Shown here piece after piece: positions 55,813 through 64,000 of a DNA stretch of 64,000 nucleotides (the first letter of the stretch is position 1; each line of letters opens with the position of its first letter). This stretch comes from Blumeriella jaapii. Taxonomy: Eukaryota; Ascomycota; Leotiomycetes; Helotiales; Drepanopezizaceae. The position numbers were made by a program, and so were the translations under genes. The notes below the pieces were generated by a model. That model saw only the letters and a program-made list of their open reading frames with translations. It had not been told where the DNA came from and made no database searches. Location: positions 868,001 to 932,000 of the forward strand of contig VWND01000015.1 of the NCBI GenBank assembly GCA_009599575.1, given 5' to 3'.

Positions 55813-57657
55813 TTGAATGGCATTCTCTGATGTCACTTGGTTATTTTCCATGGTCTGAAAGAGCCTCTGTCGTGTTCGTATACAAGTTTTTCTGATGTAA
55901 AGCTTTGCCGGTCCTGTGCCAACTGCTAGAGGTTCTTCACTTCTCCAGTCTATTTTGCCTTGCTACCTCCTCGAATGTGCAGGGCGCTTTGCCTGGATTG
56001 GTAAGGTGGATGGCCGCGTGCTGTGGGATCAGTTTCCTCAAACAGAGTGTCTTGATAACAGACTGTATGCAAACCGTACATTGTTTACAAGGAAGGTCGA
56101 GCCTACAGTACAGTTGAGCAAGGCTCGCTCATTGCCAGGGTTCTCGGTTCAGCTTTCCACAAACCTCATCCCACAAGCTTTTGCTTTAGTTTCTTGCAGG
56201 AATGCATATCATGTGAGGAGATAAAGACTCGTTGAACCTAAGCATGGTGTTTGCTCTTCGTCTAACCTAGGTTGATCTTTTAGCCGCCGATGTGGCATGT
56301 CGCTCGTAAATTGAATTTTCAGCAGCCCAACATAGAAGACATGTTAAATTACAGCTCGTATCTGGGAAAGCTACTCAGCACCTACGCCTGCACTGCTGCA
56401 GCGAGCGAACAAACGACCTACTCCATACATCTGATGTTGGCGCTTCAAGGCCGCAAGGAATACCAGAACGCAAGGCAGTAGGTGGTGTTCCCCCACGATC
56501 CACCCACCACCTGCGTGGTCGCTAATCCCGCGACCTGCTCAGCTTTGCGTAATCACCAGTCGCCTTGAACCTCCAACTTGGTCGAATTTCTCGCAATGTT
56601 TGATGGGTTTCACTAGCGCCGAGCGTCCTCCATCCCAAGCACCACACTTCGCTAAGCGATTGTTGTTTATGAGGCGACCGGATCTACGATTCTCCGCTCC
56701 ACCATCCCCATCTCAACTTCGCCATCAAGCTCTCGCACCGTCTGACGTCTTCTTCAAGTTCCCCTGATTGCTCCCGTAGTGCTTCGAAATGAGAGACTTG
56801 TGCCGTGCGTCTATTGGCTACGCACTCATTGTATGCATGATGATCTACTTGTCTGCCGAGGAAACCAACCCGCGGAGTGGAAGCAATAAGAGATGAGCAA
56901 AAAAAACCACTCTTATCGAAACCGACTTGCTGTACGCGGATTGATACAGTACTGTAGAAACCCTCAGACATACGTGACTATTTCAGGCTGAAAGATAGAT
57001 ATCACACAAGAGTAACCTAACCAACACTATTACCTATTTACAATGTACCTTAGGTACCTATGTAGGTTCCTAAATACCTAGTATCAAACGATTTCACTCA
57101 CATGCGTACGTACTGCATATACATACATACATACCTGCCTAGGTACTACACGTGTGTTTCCAAGACCTCCCAACTCTCCCGATTAAATGACCTAGCGAGG
57201 GCTCAACAATCCATCCATCCGTACGTACGTACCATTTCCACAGAACCGACTTAAAACGATTGATTGATTATTTACCGACCAAACGTACTCTTCGCAACTC
57301 CGAGTCACGCCATACATACATAGCGCGCGCAGGGTCGGTCCTAAACAAATACCTAAATAAATACCAGTCAGTCAGTAAAAACCCGCGCCGCCTGCTTTTC
57401 CTTCTTCCTCCATCCCCTCCCCATTCTTGCTTGGCATCCATCCATCCATCCGCACGCACAAATCAACAATCCCCTTCTTCCAGATCCGGTTTTCGTTCTT
57501 TCATTTTTTTTTCCCATTCCCTTCCTCCCTTCTCGACTTGACCAAAAAGATGCATAACCAACCCCCCGCTTCCCACACACTTAATTAAACAAAGCAAATA
57601 AAAAAAACGAGTGCGAAAGTGCAAAAGAAGAAGCGGGAAAATGGCAAAAAATGTTCT
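55813..57657. other. Intergenic region
   Basis: No firm gene. A minus-strand frame at 56684-56971 has coding-like texture (VDHHAYNECVANRRT, REQSGELEEDVRRCESLMAK) but no homologue I recognise and no linked exon. Short repeats (TACCTACGTAGG-like, CATACATACATAC, CATCCATCC) occur at 57040-57230 and 57440. Confidence 0.4.
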
Positions 57658-57753
57658 TGATCAGGCTGGGGCTCGATCCCAGGACCTTCTCGGTATTGTG
57701 TTACAGTTGAGTGACTGTTAACGAGATGTGATAACCAACTACACCACCCGACC
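57658..57753 (-). tRNA. tRNA-Val (AAC), intron-containing
   Basis: Ninety-six bases on the minus strand fold as a tRNA. The acceptor stem GGTCGGG pairs with CCTGATC (two G-U pairs), discriminator A; D-arm contains TGTAGTTGGTTA; anticodon stem TCTCG/CGAGA with loop TTAACA and anticodon AAC; T-arm ends GGGATCGAGCCCC with the normal loop. An intron of about 22 bases (GTCACTC...) sits one base 3' of the anticodon, the usual place in nuclear tRNA genes, leaving a 74-base mature tRNA. T-rich DNA follows the 3' end as a Pol III terminator would. Valine identity is from the anticodon. Confidence 0.92.
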
Positions 57754-58007
57754 AATTGGATGCAGGGAGGGTGCACGTTTTGCTTTATGACGTTACTGCA
57801 AAGTTTCGCATGCGTGGTGCGCGTCTTCGTTCCGCGAAGCGAGAACGAAACATGGCTGGCTGTTACGACTTTGAATAAAAAAATGAATAAAAGAATGATC
57901 AAATAAATAGTGAGAACGTGGGGGTATTAGTGAGTGTTCTATGGTACTGTGGTTTAGGTTTCGTTCTGGAGGCTATTTTCCTTCTCTTCTAGGCATGATG
58001 CGAAGCT

Positions 58008-58034
58008 CTCGCTCTCTCTCTCTCTCTCTCTCGC
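58008..58034. repeat. CT dinucleotide repeat
   Basis: CTCTCTCTC tract just downstream of the MOSC gene stop codon, within its presumed 3' UTR. Confidence 0.8.
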
Positions 58035-58064
58035 CCTCGCTTAACAACCTTCTACGCGATCCCT

Positions 58065-59319
58065 TCAAAAACCCTTGATGTAAACATGCTCCCCCTTCAC
58101 CACCTCCACAACCTCGAACGCGTCACCAACCCTCACCCTGCCCTCCTGTCTCGGACACCCCAGCATGCCAAAGCAAGGCTTCCACCGAATGCCCGGGTCC
58201 ACCCGGCGATAACTCACGAGCGTATCCCACGGCTCCTTGCGATCCTTCTCCGCCGTCTCGGGATCCACATTCGGGACCTGGCACCGCGCACACCGGGCCT
58301 GGATATCGATCTCTAACGCGGTCTCTTGCTCACCAGGACCGCCCACGCCGAACATCGACGCGAGACCAGCGCGGTGCTGTGTCCGTCGGCCGCGGGAAGC
58401 ACGCGCACCGTCTTCCACCGGTCCTCTCCCCACGGGGCCAACAGCCCCCCTCCTGCCTTCTCATCCACGGCACCCCTCACCACGATATTCGGCCGAAACC
58501 TCTCGACGCCAATCTCCGCCTGGCCCTTCTGGCTCAAGCGCGCGTTCAGCTCCCCCAGACTCGCCGCATTCGCGACCAGCACCGGCAGCACGTCCGGGAA
58601 ATTCGTGCTCTCCTCGCGAGATAGCGCGGCGGGTGCGCCGTTGCCGCGCAACATGCGCGGCGTCGGACCCTTGTACACGAGCGTGACGTGCTTGCCGAAG
58701 AAGGATGTGAAGAGGGCGTTGATGTCCGGGCTGTAGGCGTAGGCGTCCGTCGTGGTGTCCCAGATGCTGACGGCGCAGAGGGTGGTGTGCTGCGAGAGCC
58801 AGTGTTGGGACGGGCGCGCGGGGATGGTGACGCTCTGGGCGGTGTTACGGATGGAGATGGTGAGCTGGGTGGTGTCTTCGTCGGGCGAGGTGGAGGTGTT
58901 GGGGCCGGGGGCGAGGGAGGTGTCGATGAGGGTCATTTGCGAGATTTCTCGGATGGTGATGAATCTGCACGCCGCAGTCAGCTCTCTCGTCGTTCCCACA
59001 GCATCCCAGAGACGTATAGCGCATGATTCTTCTTCCAGCATCGATGCGTGTCATGGGAGATGGGCAAGCGAGCAACACCAACACCAACACCGCGGATCTT
59101 GTTGATTTCTGCAGAAGCAACTCGGCGTCTCCCACATGTCACTCACTTCATACTTGCCGCATCCACGAACATCCACCGACGGTCCAGATCCAGCCCCTGC
59201 CTCGTGAGACAGGCCTCCTGGACCGCGATGCCGCGACACGACTTGATCGGGTAGATGCGCAGCTCCGTGATCTCGGTCTTGGCCGAGGAGCCGGCCCAAG
59301 GATTCCAGCGGTCCAGCAT
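58065..59319 (-). CDS. MOSC-domain protein (mARC-like molybdenum cofactor binding)
   Basis: Molybdenum-cofactor sulfurase C-terminal-type protein of about 342 residues, related to mitochondrial amidoxime-reducing component. Exons are 59147-59319, 58367-58964 and 58065-58322. The N-terminal beta-barrel reads ITELRIYPIKSCRGIAVQEA and LDLDRRWMFVDA, joined by a clear GTGAGT intron to FITIREISQMTLID. The MOSC core shows FRPNIVVRGA and RCARCQVPNVDPETAEKD, then PWDTLVSYRRVDPGIRWKPC and the C-terminal HVYIKGF. The second intron (58323-58366) is weak (GTCTCG donor); an alternative is a one-base frame error near 58350, because MFGVGGPGEQETALEIDIQ reads well in the downstream frame. The cofactor-binding cysteine region is intact. 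Expected role: reduction of N-hydroxylated compounds or a related Mo reaction. Confidence 0.8.
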
Positions 59320-59708
59320 CCTTGACGCGCCGTTCCGGAGTGATGTGTGTGATGGGTAAGGACTGTGTGTAGTCTTTCACGCAAGATCGAGTTGGGTCAG
59401 ACCCGTCCAGATCGATCATCTACCGGGTCAGTTGCAGAGCATCGTAGAGTGCCATCTATGGATTCAAACACCGAGCAGGCACCTAGTGGTAGCCTCGAAG
59501 TCACGTGGGCAGCAAGCTACGGTACAGCACGTATGTACAGTATGTGTATGTATCGTACGTATGTACAGTATGTAAGTACCTATGGTATGTAAGTATGTAT
59601 GTATATATGTATGTGTGTATGTATGTAAGTATATAAGTAAGAATGTAAGTATGTATGCACGTATGTACGGTATGTATTACAGTATGCATTACATACAGTA
59701 TGTATATA
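59320..59708. other. Intergenic region with TATG/GTATG repeats
   Basis: Promoter side of the MOSC gene. From 59535 to 59705 it is an array of GTATGTA/GTACGTA tetranucleotide-like repeats, directly abutting the MITE. Confidence 0.6.
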
Positions 59709-60221
59709 CACAGTCTATCGGTTAAGTATTATTCCTGGTTAAAAACAGTGGGGGTGTGGAGACAAAACTTGACCTTATTAAGTAGTATTCCATGCAATGA
59801 TAAAATTAACTTTTACAAGGTATTCGTATTCAAATTACGAAGAATACGAAGTTTGAGAACTGCTTTCGCATTAGAATATAAAAATTTTAATATTTTGTAT
59901 ATTTGTCTTCGGCGTCAATAACAGCTTGACACCGATTGAATAAAGCAAGCTAATATCAGGTCGCTGACCTCGAGTTAAATCCGAGGCTTTTAAACGTTTA
60001 AAAGCTGAAGTAGAAGCTGAAGTAGAAGTAGAAGCCATTGCGTTGCGTTGCGTTGTATTGCGTGAAAAATTTGAAGATTATACAAAGTTTTTCCCGTATC
60101 TCTTGTTTTCCAATTTTGTCGTATTTCGTGGAATCTCACCGAAAGTTGGGTTATTACCTGATTGAGCTAAGGCCAAATCATCCCTGCTTGACCAGGAATA
60201 ATACTTAACCGATAGACTGTG
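59709..60221. mobile_element. MITE-like element with 31-base terminal inverted repeats and TA duplication
   Basis: The left end CACAGTCTATCGGTTAAG and onward to TTCCTGGT (59709-59739) is repeated as an exact reverse complement at 60191-60221. Each end is flanked by TA (59707-59708, 60222-60223), as expected for Tc1/mariner or pogo/Fot1-type transposition. The 513-bp element is AT-rich with no transposase; a plus-strand frame ending at 59921 encodes only a short Lys/Arg-rich peptide. An internal repeat GCTGAAGTAGAA and GCGTTGCGTTGCGTTG occurs at 60004-60062. Ends are perfectly matched, so insertion may be recent. It lies about 780 bases upstream of the aldehyde dehydrogenase start. Confidence 0.88.
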
Positions 60222-60996
60222 TACACACTATGTATAGGTATACAATACAGTACAGTCCTGTAAGTACTAATGTACACATGTACTTGCCCCTGTACCCCTT
60301 ACCGACCCCGCCCCTTTTTAAGCGGAATGGGCACGTGATCAAGTACACACCAGGCCTCGGAGCAAGCGAGCTGTATGTACCAGCATCCAAACCATCACAC
60401 TTGAACTTTGACGACCGTAAGTAACTCTGCTATTCCTCCCTGTCTCCACGGGCCACGCACCCACCGGTCAATGGCCCCCCTCTCCCCCCCTCAATCGAAC
60501 CTCTCCCGTCCACGGCCCCCATTCATTCCCCGCGGTTGAGGCTCGGCTAATGCTGTACCCCGCGATCCTAAGAAAACAAGCCCGCAGACTCTATGTAGAT
60601 GGTGAGGGAGCCGGCACCCTGTCACGACTTTCGAGAGAACCAATCAAGACGTCCAGGCGCAGGGTGTGACGGCTTGTGAGCTGCCGTCGGAAGAGGGAAT
60701 ACGAATACGCCGTCGTGGAGACCGAACGAACGGCACATGAACGGCACATGGCATCCTGGGACCACGCACATGGACTCGGACCGTTCACTGTGCATTGGCT
60801 AGCTATCAAGAGCGAGGTATATATGGAGCGTACCTTACAGTCCTGTACATGTCTTCCCTTCCCCACATTTCTTCTGCGAAAGTGAACTTGCGACGAAGTG
60901 AAGACGAGGAAGACAGTAAGACAGTAAGACAGCAAGACAGCAAGACAGCAAGACAGACAGAGCGAGTGCAAACGAGGAGCGCGCGCAGACGACACC
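60222..60996. promoter_or_regulatory. Upstream region of aldehyde dehydrogenase gene
   Basis: Holds a TATATAT sequence at 60818-60824, about 175 bases before the ATG, and a run of AAGACAGTAAGACAGCAAGACAG repeats in the presumed 5' UTR (60911-60960). The MITE forms its distal boundary. No binding site was identified with confidence. Confidence 0.4.
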
Positions 60997-62606
60997 ATGG
61001 CGCCCGTCCCTCTTCTCATCAACGGCAAGGAGGTCACGACGTCCAAGACCATCGACGTCTCCAGCCCCTCGACGGGGAAAGTCATCCACCAGGCCTCGGT
61101 GGCCGGCGTCGCGGAAGCCCTCCACGCCGTCGAAGCAGCCGAGGCGGCCTTCCCGGCGTGGGCCGCCGCGCGCCCCGATGTCAAGCGCAAGATCTTCCTT
61201 AAGGCGGCCGACCTGCTCGAGGCGCGGCTCGAGGAGGCCGGTCAGAGCGAGGAGGCCGAGACGGGCGCGTCGCCCTTCTTCGCCGGCGGCTTTGACGTGC
61301 CGATGAGCATTGCGGGCATCCGCAACGTGGCCGGCCAGATCGGCTCCGTCTGGGGCAGCATCCCGACGCTGAGCGATCCCCAGAAGGAGGCCATGGTGCT
61401 GAAGGAGCCCTACGGCGTGATTCTGGGCATGGCGCCTTGGTGAGACTCGCCCTCTCTGTCGCGTGTGCCCTGACGGCCGGGTGAGCGAGCGTGAGCGTTG
61501 ACGGCGGTGCCCACGCAGGAACGCCCCCTTCATTCTGGGTCTCCGAGCCGTGACATATGCCATGGCCGCCGGGAACACGGCCGTCTTCAAGGCCTCGGAG
61601 GTCGCGCCGCAGTCGATGGGCCTGATCGGCCAGGTCTTCCGAGACGCGGGTCTGCCGGCCGGCGTCCTCAATATCATCCAGTCGGACCCTGCCGACGCTG
61701 CTGCCGTGACGAAGGCCATCATCGAGCATCCCGCCGTGCGCAAGAGTACGTAGAGAGACGCTCGCCGTCTCTCGTCCCAGCCCAGCCCAGCCCATCCCAT
61801 CCCATCCCTCCCCCCTCCGCCCTCGCCCACGCTGACGTTGCCTCCTCACAGTCAACTTCACCGGCTCCACCGCCGTGGGCCGCTCCGTCGCCGAAATCGC
61901 CGGGCGAAACCTCAAGCCCTGCCTCATGGAACTCGGCGGCAAGGCGCCGGCCATCGTGCTCCCCGACGCCGACCTCAGCGTGGCCGCGACCGGCTGCGCC
62001 CTCGGGGCCTTCATGCACGGCGGCCAGGTGTGCATGGCGACGGAGCGCATCATCGTCGTGAAGGGCATCACGGACGCGTTCGCGACGGCGCTCAAGTCCG
62101 CCATCGAAGCCATCTTCCCCGCGCACGGCGAGGCCCTCGTGCTCTGCACCGCGGCCGCCGTCAAGAAGAACCGGGCGCTGGTGGCGGACGCGCGCGCCAA
62201 AGGCGGCGCCGTCATCTTCGGCGACGACGCCGTCGAGGAGGCCTCCCCCGCGCGCATGCGGCCCATCGTCGTGCAGGGCGTCTCGCGCGAGATGGACCTG
62301 TACTACACGGAGAGCTTCGGGCCCACCGTGTCGCTCCTCGAGGTCGAGGACGAGGAGGCCGCCATCCGGCTCGCGAATGATACCGAGTATGGGCTCAGCG
62401 CCGCCGTCTTCACCCGCGACCTGCTGGCCGGCTTGCGCATCGCGAAGAGGATCGACAGCGGCGCCGTGCACATCAATGCCATGACCATCCACGACGAGCC
62501 GGATCTGCCGCATGGGGGCGTCAAGGCGAGTGGCTGGGGCCGCTTTGGGTCGCACGGCTTGCAGGAGTGGTACAAGACCAAGACGATCACGTACATGACT
62601 TCGTGA
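60997..62606 (+). CDS. NAD(P)-dependent aldehyde dehydrogenase (salicylaldehyde/vanillin dehydrogenase-like)
   Basis: Oxidises an aldehyde to the acid; 474 residues from exons 60997-61439, 61519-61745 and 61852-62606, phases consistent. Family marks are complete: PYGVILGMAPWNAPF across intron 1 (cofactor-binding Asn region), AAGNTAVFKASEVAP with the NAD-contact Lys, INFTGSTAVGRSVAEIA across intron 2, general-base Glu in CLMELGGKAPAIVL, catalytic Cys in HGGQVCMATERIIV, and TESFGPTVSLLEV, then HINAMTIHDEPDLPHGG. The DEPDLPHGG ending is typical of fungal and bacterial salicylaldehyde/vanillin-type enzymes, hence the suggested aromatic substrate. GC content is high, giving long shadow frames. Cytosolic; no targeting signal is seen. 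No partner monooxygenase gene lies nearby. Confidence 0.93.
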
Positions 62607-63786
62607 GGGGGATCGTGCCGTGGTGTTCGTAGACGTATATATATGTGTGTGTGTATGTATGTATGTTCAGGTGCTTGAAAGCGAGAGAGGTGTTGTGCTT
62701 AAGTTGCGTTCCCAATATTGACTTCCTCGCTTCTTTCCAATTCTGGTCCAGCACTAGCGCCATCCATCTCCCCCTCAACATCAACATCAACATCAACATC
62801 AACAGCAACATCAACATCGTCTCACCCTCACCACCCACCTACTACTTCACCACCAAGACTCGCGCACTCCCCCCCCTCCTCCAGAAAATCGATAGCTAGC
62901 TACCCTCTACCCAACTATCCCCCCCTTCCACACTCTACCCCATCTCCGTGCGCCACGCCCAACTCTCTCTCCTCACCTACCGTTTCATACCGTACCGTAC
63001 CGTACCTACCGCAAAGTACACCTCGCCAGAACGGCCGCTGGGCTCCCGTGATCTTGCCATGGCCGCATATGGGTATGTACAGTACAGTACAGCACCGTAC
63101 CGTACCGTGTCACAGTGGCATCTTCGCAAGACCCCCGCTTCTAGCGAGATCACAGTGGAATCGACGGATGCGCAAGAGGGCTGCGGAGAGGGAGGGAGAC
63201 GGCTGGGACGCGCAGACGTGATGTGCGTAGTAGTAGGTAGGTGTGCTCGGTCGTGAAAGGGGTGGGTTTGTGGCGCGAGGAACTCGGTGTTGAAGGGGGG
63301 AGTTTGTTTTGCGGTGGAGATGGGGCGTGGGTTGTTTGGTTGGTTGGCAGGTTGGTTGGTTGGTAGGTTAGAAAATGGAATGAAGATGAAATGAGGGATG
63401 CGAAAGGATTCGTTGGCTTTTAAATGAGGTACTTGGATGGTAGCAGTGTGTACAGGTAGGTAGGTAGGTTTGATAGCTCAGGTAAAGAGGTAGGTGGAAC
63501 AGATTTGTATTTTGGTACACTGTGATACAAATGAGTAGGTAGATAAAGCAGGTACAAGCCTAAACGACTAACAGTACAACGGGGTCAGAAAAGATAGAAA
63601 GATAGAAAGAGAGAAAGGGGTATCACGATATCTAATCCCTTCCAATCCAATCCAATCCGAACGCCAACCCGCCTTTTTCTTTTTCCTTCCTTTCCCATTT
63701 TTTGCCCATGTCCCACCATCCAGAGACCAAATACTCCATCCCACTTCCCTCCTACTGCTCATTCCATGGCCTCACTCCTTTGAGAT
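62607..63786. other. Intergenic region
   Basis: Between the aldehyde dehydrogenase and the partial minus-strand gene. It contains TATATATGTGTGTG repeats (62637-62660), CATCAA hexamers (62770-62815), CGTACCGTACC and TACAGTACAGTAC repeats (62990-63105). No gene recognised. Confidence 0.6.
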
Positions 63787-64000
63787 TCAAACAATCCCGG
63801 CCAAAACAACCATAACCCCCAGATAAACACCCATACACCTACACCCCTCCCTCCCCAGCATCCACCGGCTTTCCACCATCTCGCTCTGCACCAACGCGCC
63901 CCCCATGAAAGCCGCGACGAGCAGCGCAACCACCACGCGGCCTGCGAAGCCAGGTATGACGCCAAATGTCAGGATGGGGACGAGCGTGGTGATGGCGAGG
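63787..64000 (-). CDS. C-terminal part of a multi-TM fungal membrane protein (DUF6594-like)
   Basis: Partial: only the last 71 codons are inside the window; the gene continues beyond 64000. Three hydrophobic segments, LAITTLVPILTFGVIPGF, VVVALLVAAFMGGALV and CMGVYLGVMVVLAGIV, are arranged as in the C-terminal TM region of DUF6594 proteins, where the chain ends shortly after the last helix. The stop codon is at 63787-63789. The alternative frame ending at 63759 reads Trp-rich and less natural. Function of the family is unknown. Confidence 0.5.
   Translation of the reverse strand, partial: LAITTLVPILTFGVIPGFAGRVVVALLVAAFMGGALVQSEMVESRWMLGREGCRCMGVYLGVMVVLAGIV

Noticed and set aside
56684..56971. 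95-codon minus-strand frame with coding-like texture
   Set aside because: No homologue recognised and no linked exon; kept only as a remark in the intergenic entry.
8818..62606. A secondary-metabolite cluster built from the dehydrogenases, GT90 and permease
   Set aside because: The genes are many kilobases apart with unrelated genes between, and no synthase or pathway regulator is present.
1..64000. CRISPR arrays, operons or bacterial-type islands
   Set aside because: No spaced direct repeats of the right form; intron-bearing genes on both strands show a eukaryotic genome.

Overview
The window looks like nuclear chromosomal DNA of a filamentous ascomycete (Pezizomycotina, most likely a Sordariomycete). 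Protein genes are split by short GT-AG introns, mostly 44-90 bases, with CTAAC/CTGAC/CTAAT-type branch sites. They are spread on both strands without operons and separated by long intergenic stretches rich in TACTGTA motifs, pyrimidine tracts and micro- and minisatellites. The protein set fits: an ApsB/Mto1 spindle-pole protein, a GT90 glycosyltransferase, a maltose-type sugar permease and an intron-containing tRNA-Val. I cannot name the species.

Layout. 1.5-3.7 kb (+): secreted alkaline phosphatase. 5.4-6.3 kb (-): secreted endonuclease/exonuclease/phosphatase-fold protein that has lost most catalytic residues. 8.8-10.5 kb (-): zinc alcohol dehydrogenase in five exons. 12.4-14.3 kb (-): GT90 glycosyltransferase with one apparent frameshift. 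14.3-19.6 kb: repeat-rich, gene-free DNA. 19.7-20.4 kb (+): a four-exon 82-residue zinc-finger protein. 21.3-23.0 kb (-): CotH-kinase-like protein. 26.1-26.8 kb (+): four-TM membrane protein. 28.3-29.0 kb (-): small hydrophilic protein. 30.6-32.6 kb (-): sugar permease. 33.9-38.5 kb (-): the 1523-residue ApsB/Mto1 protein.

39.3-40.2 kb (-): decayed membrane-protein gene. 40.8-43.4 kb (-): RBR ubiquitin ligase with several frame lesions. 44.5-47.2 kb (-): mitochondrial transcription factor B/Mtf1-type protein. 47.6-49.3 kb (+): AMSH-type JAMM deubiquitinase, divergent from the previous gene. 51.1-52.7 kb (-): broken protein kinase-like gene. 53.5-55.8 kb (+): HEAMH metalloprotein of unknown function. 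57.7 kb (-): tRNA-Val(AAC). 58.1-59.3 kb (-): MOSC-domain protein. 59.7-60.2 kb: a 513-bp MITE-like element with near-perfect inverted repeats and TA target duplications. 61.0-62.6 kb (+): aldehyde dehydrogenase. From 63.8 kb (-): 3' end of a membrane protein that leaves the window.

No metabolic gene cluster is visible; neighbours look functionally independent. The points of most interest are the degenerate nuclease-fold protein, the MITE, a pair of diverged dispersed repeats at 7.9 and 16.1 kb, an AT-rich degenerate tandem array at 43.8-44.2 kb, a permease intron whose branch point lies in a triplicated 38-bp unit, and recurring frame lesions in otherwise well-conserved genes. Exon borders were read by eye from splice motifs, phase and protein-family continuity.
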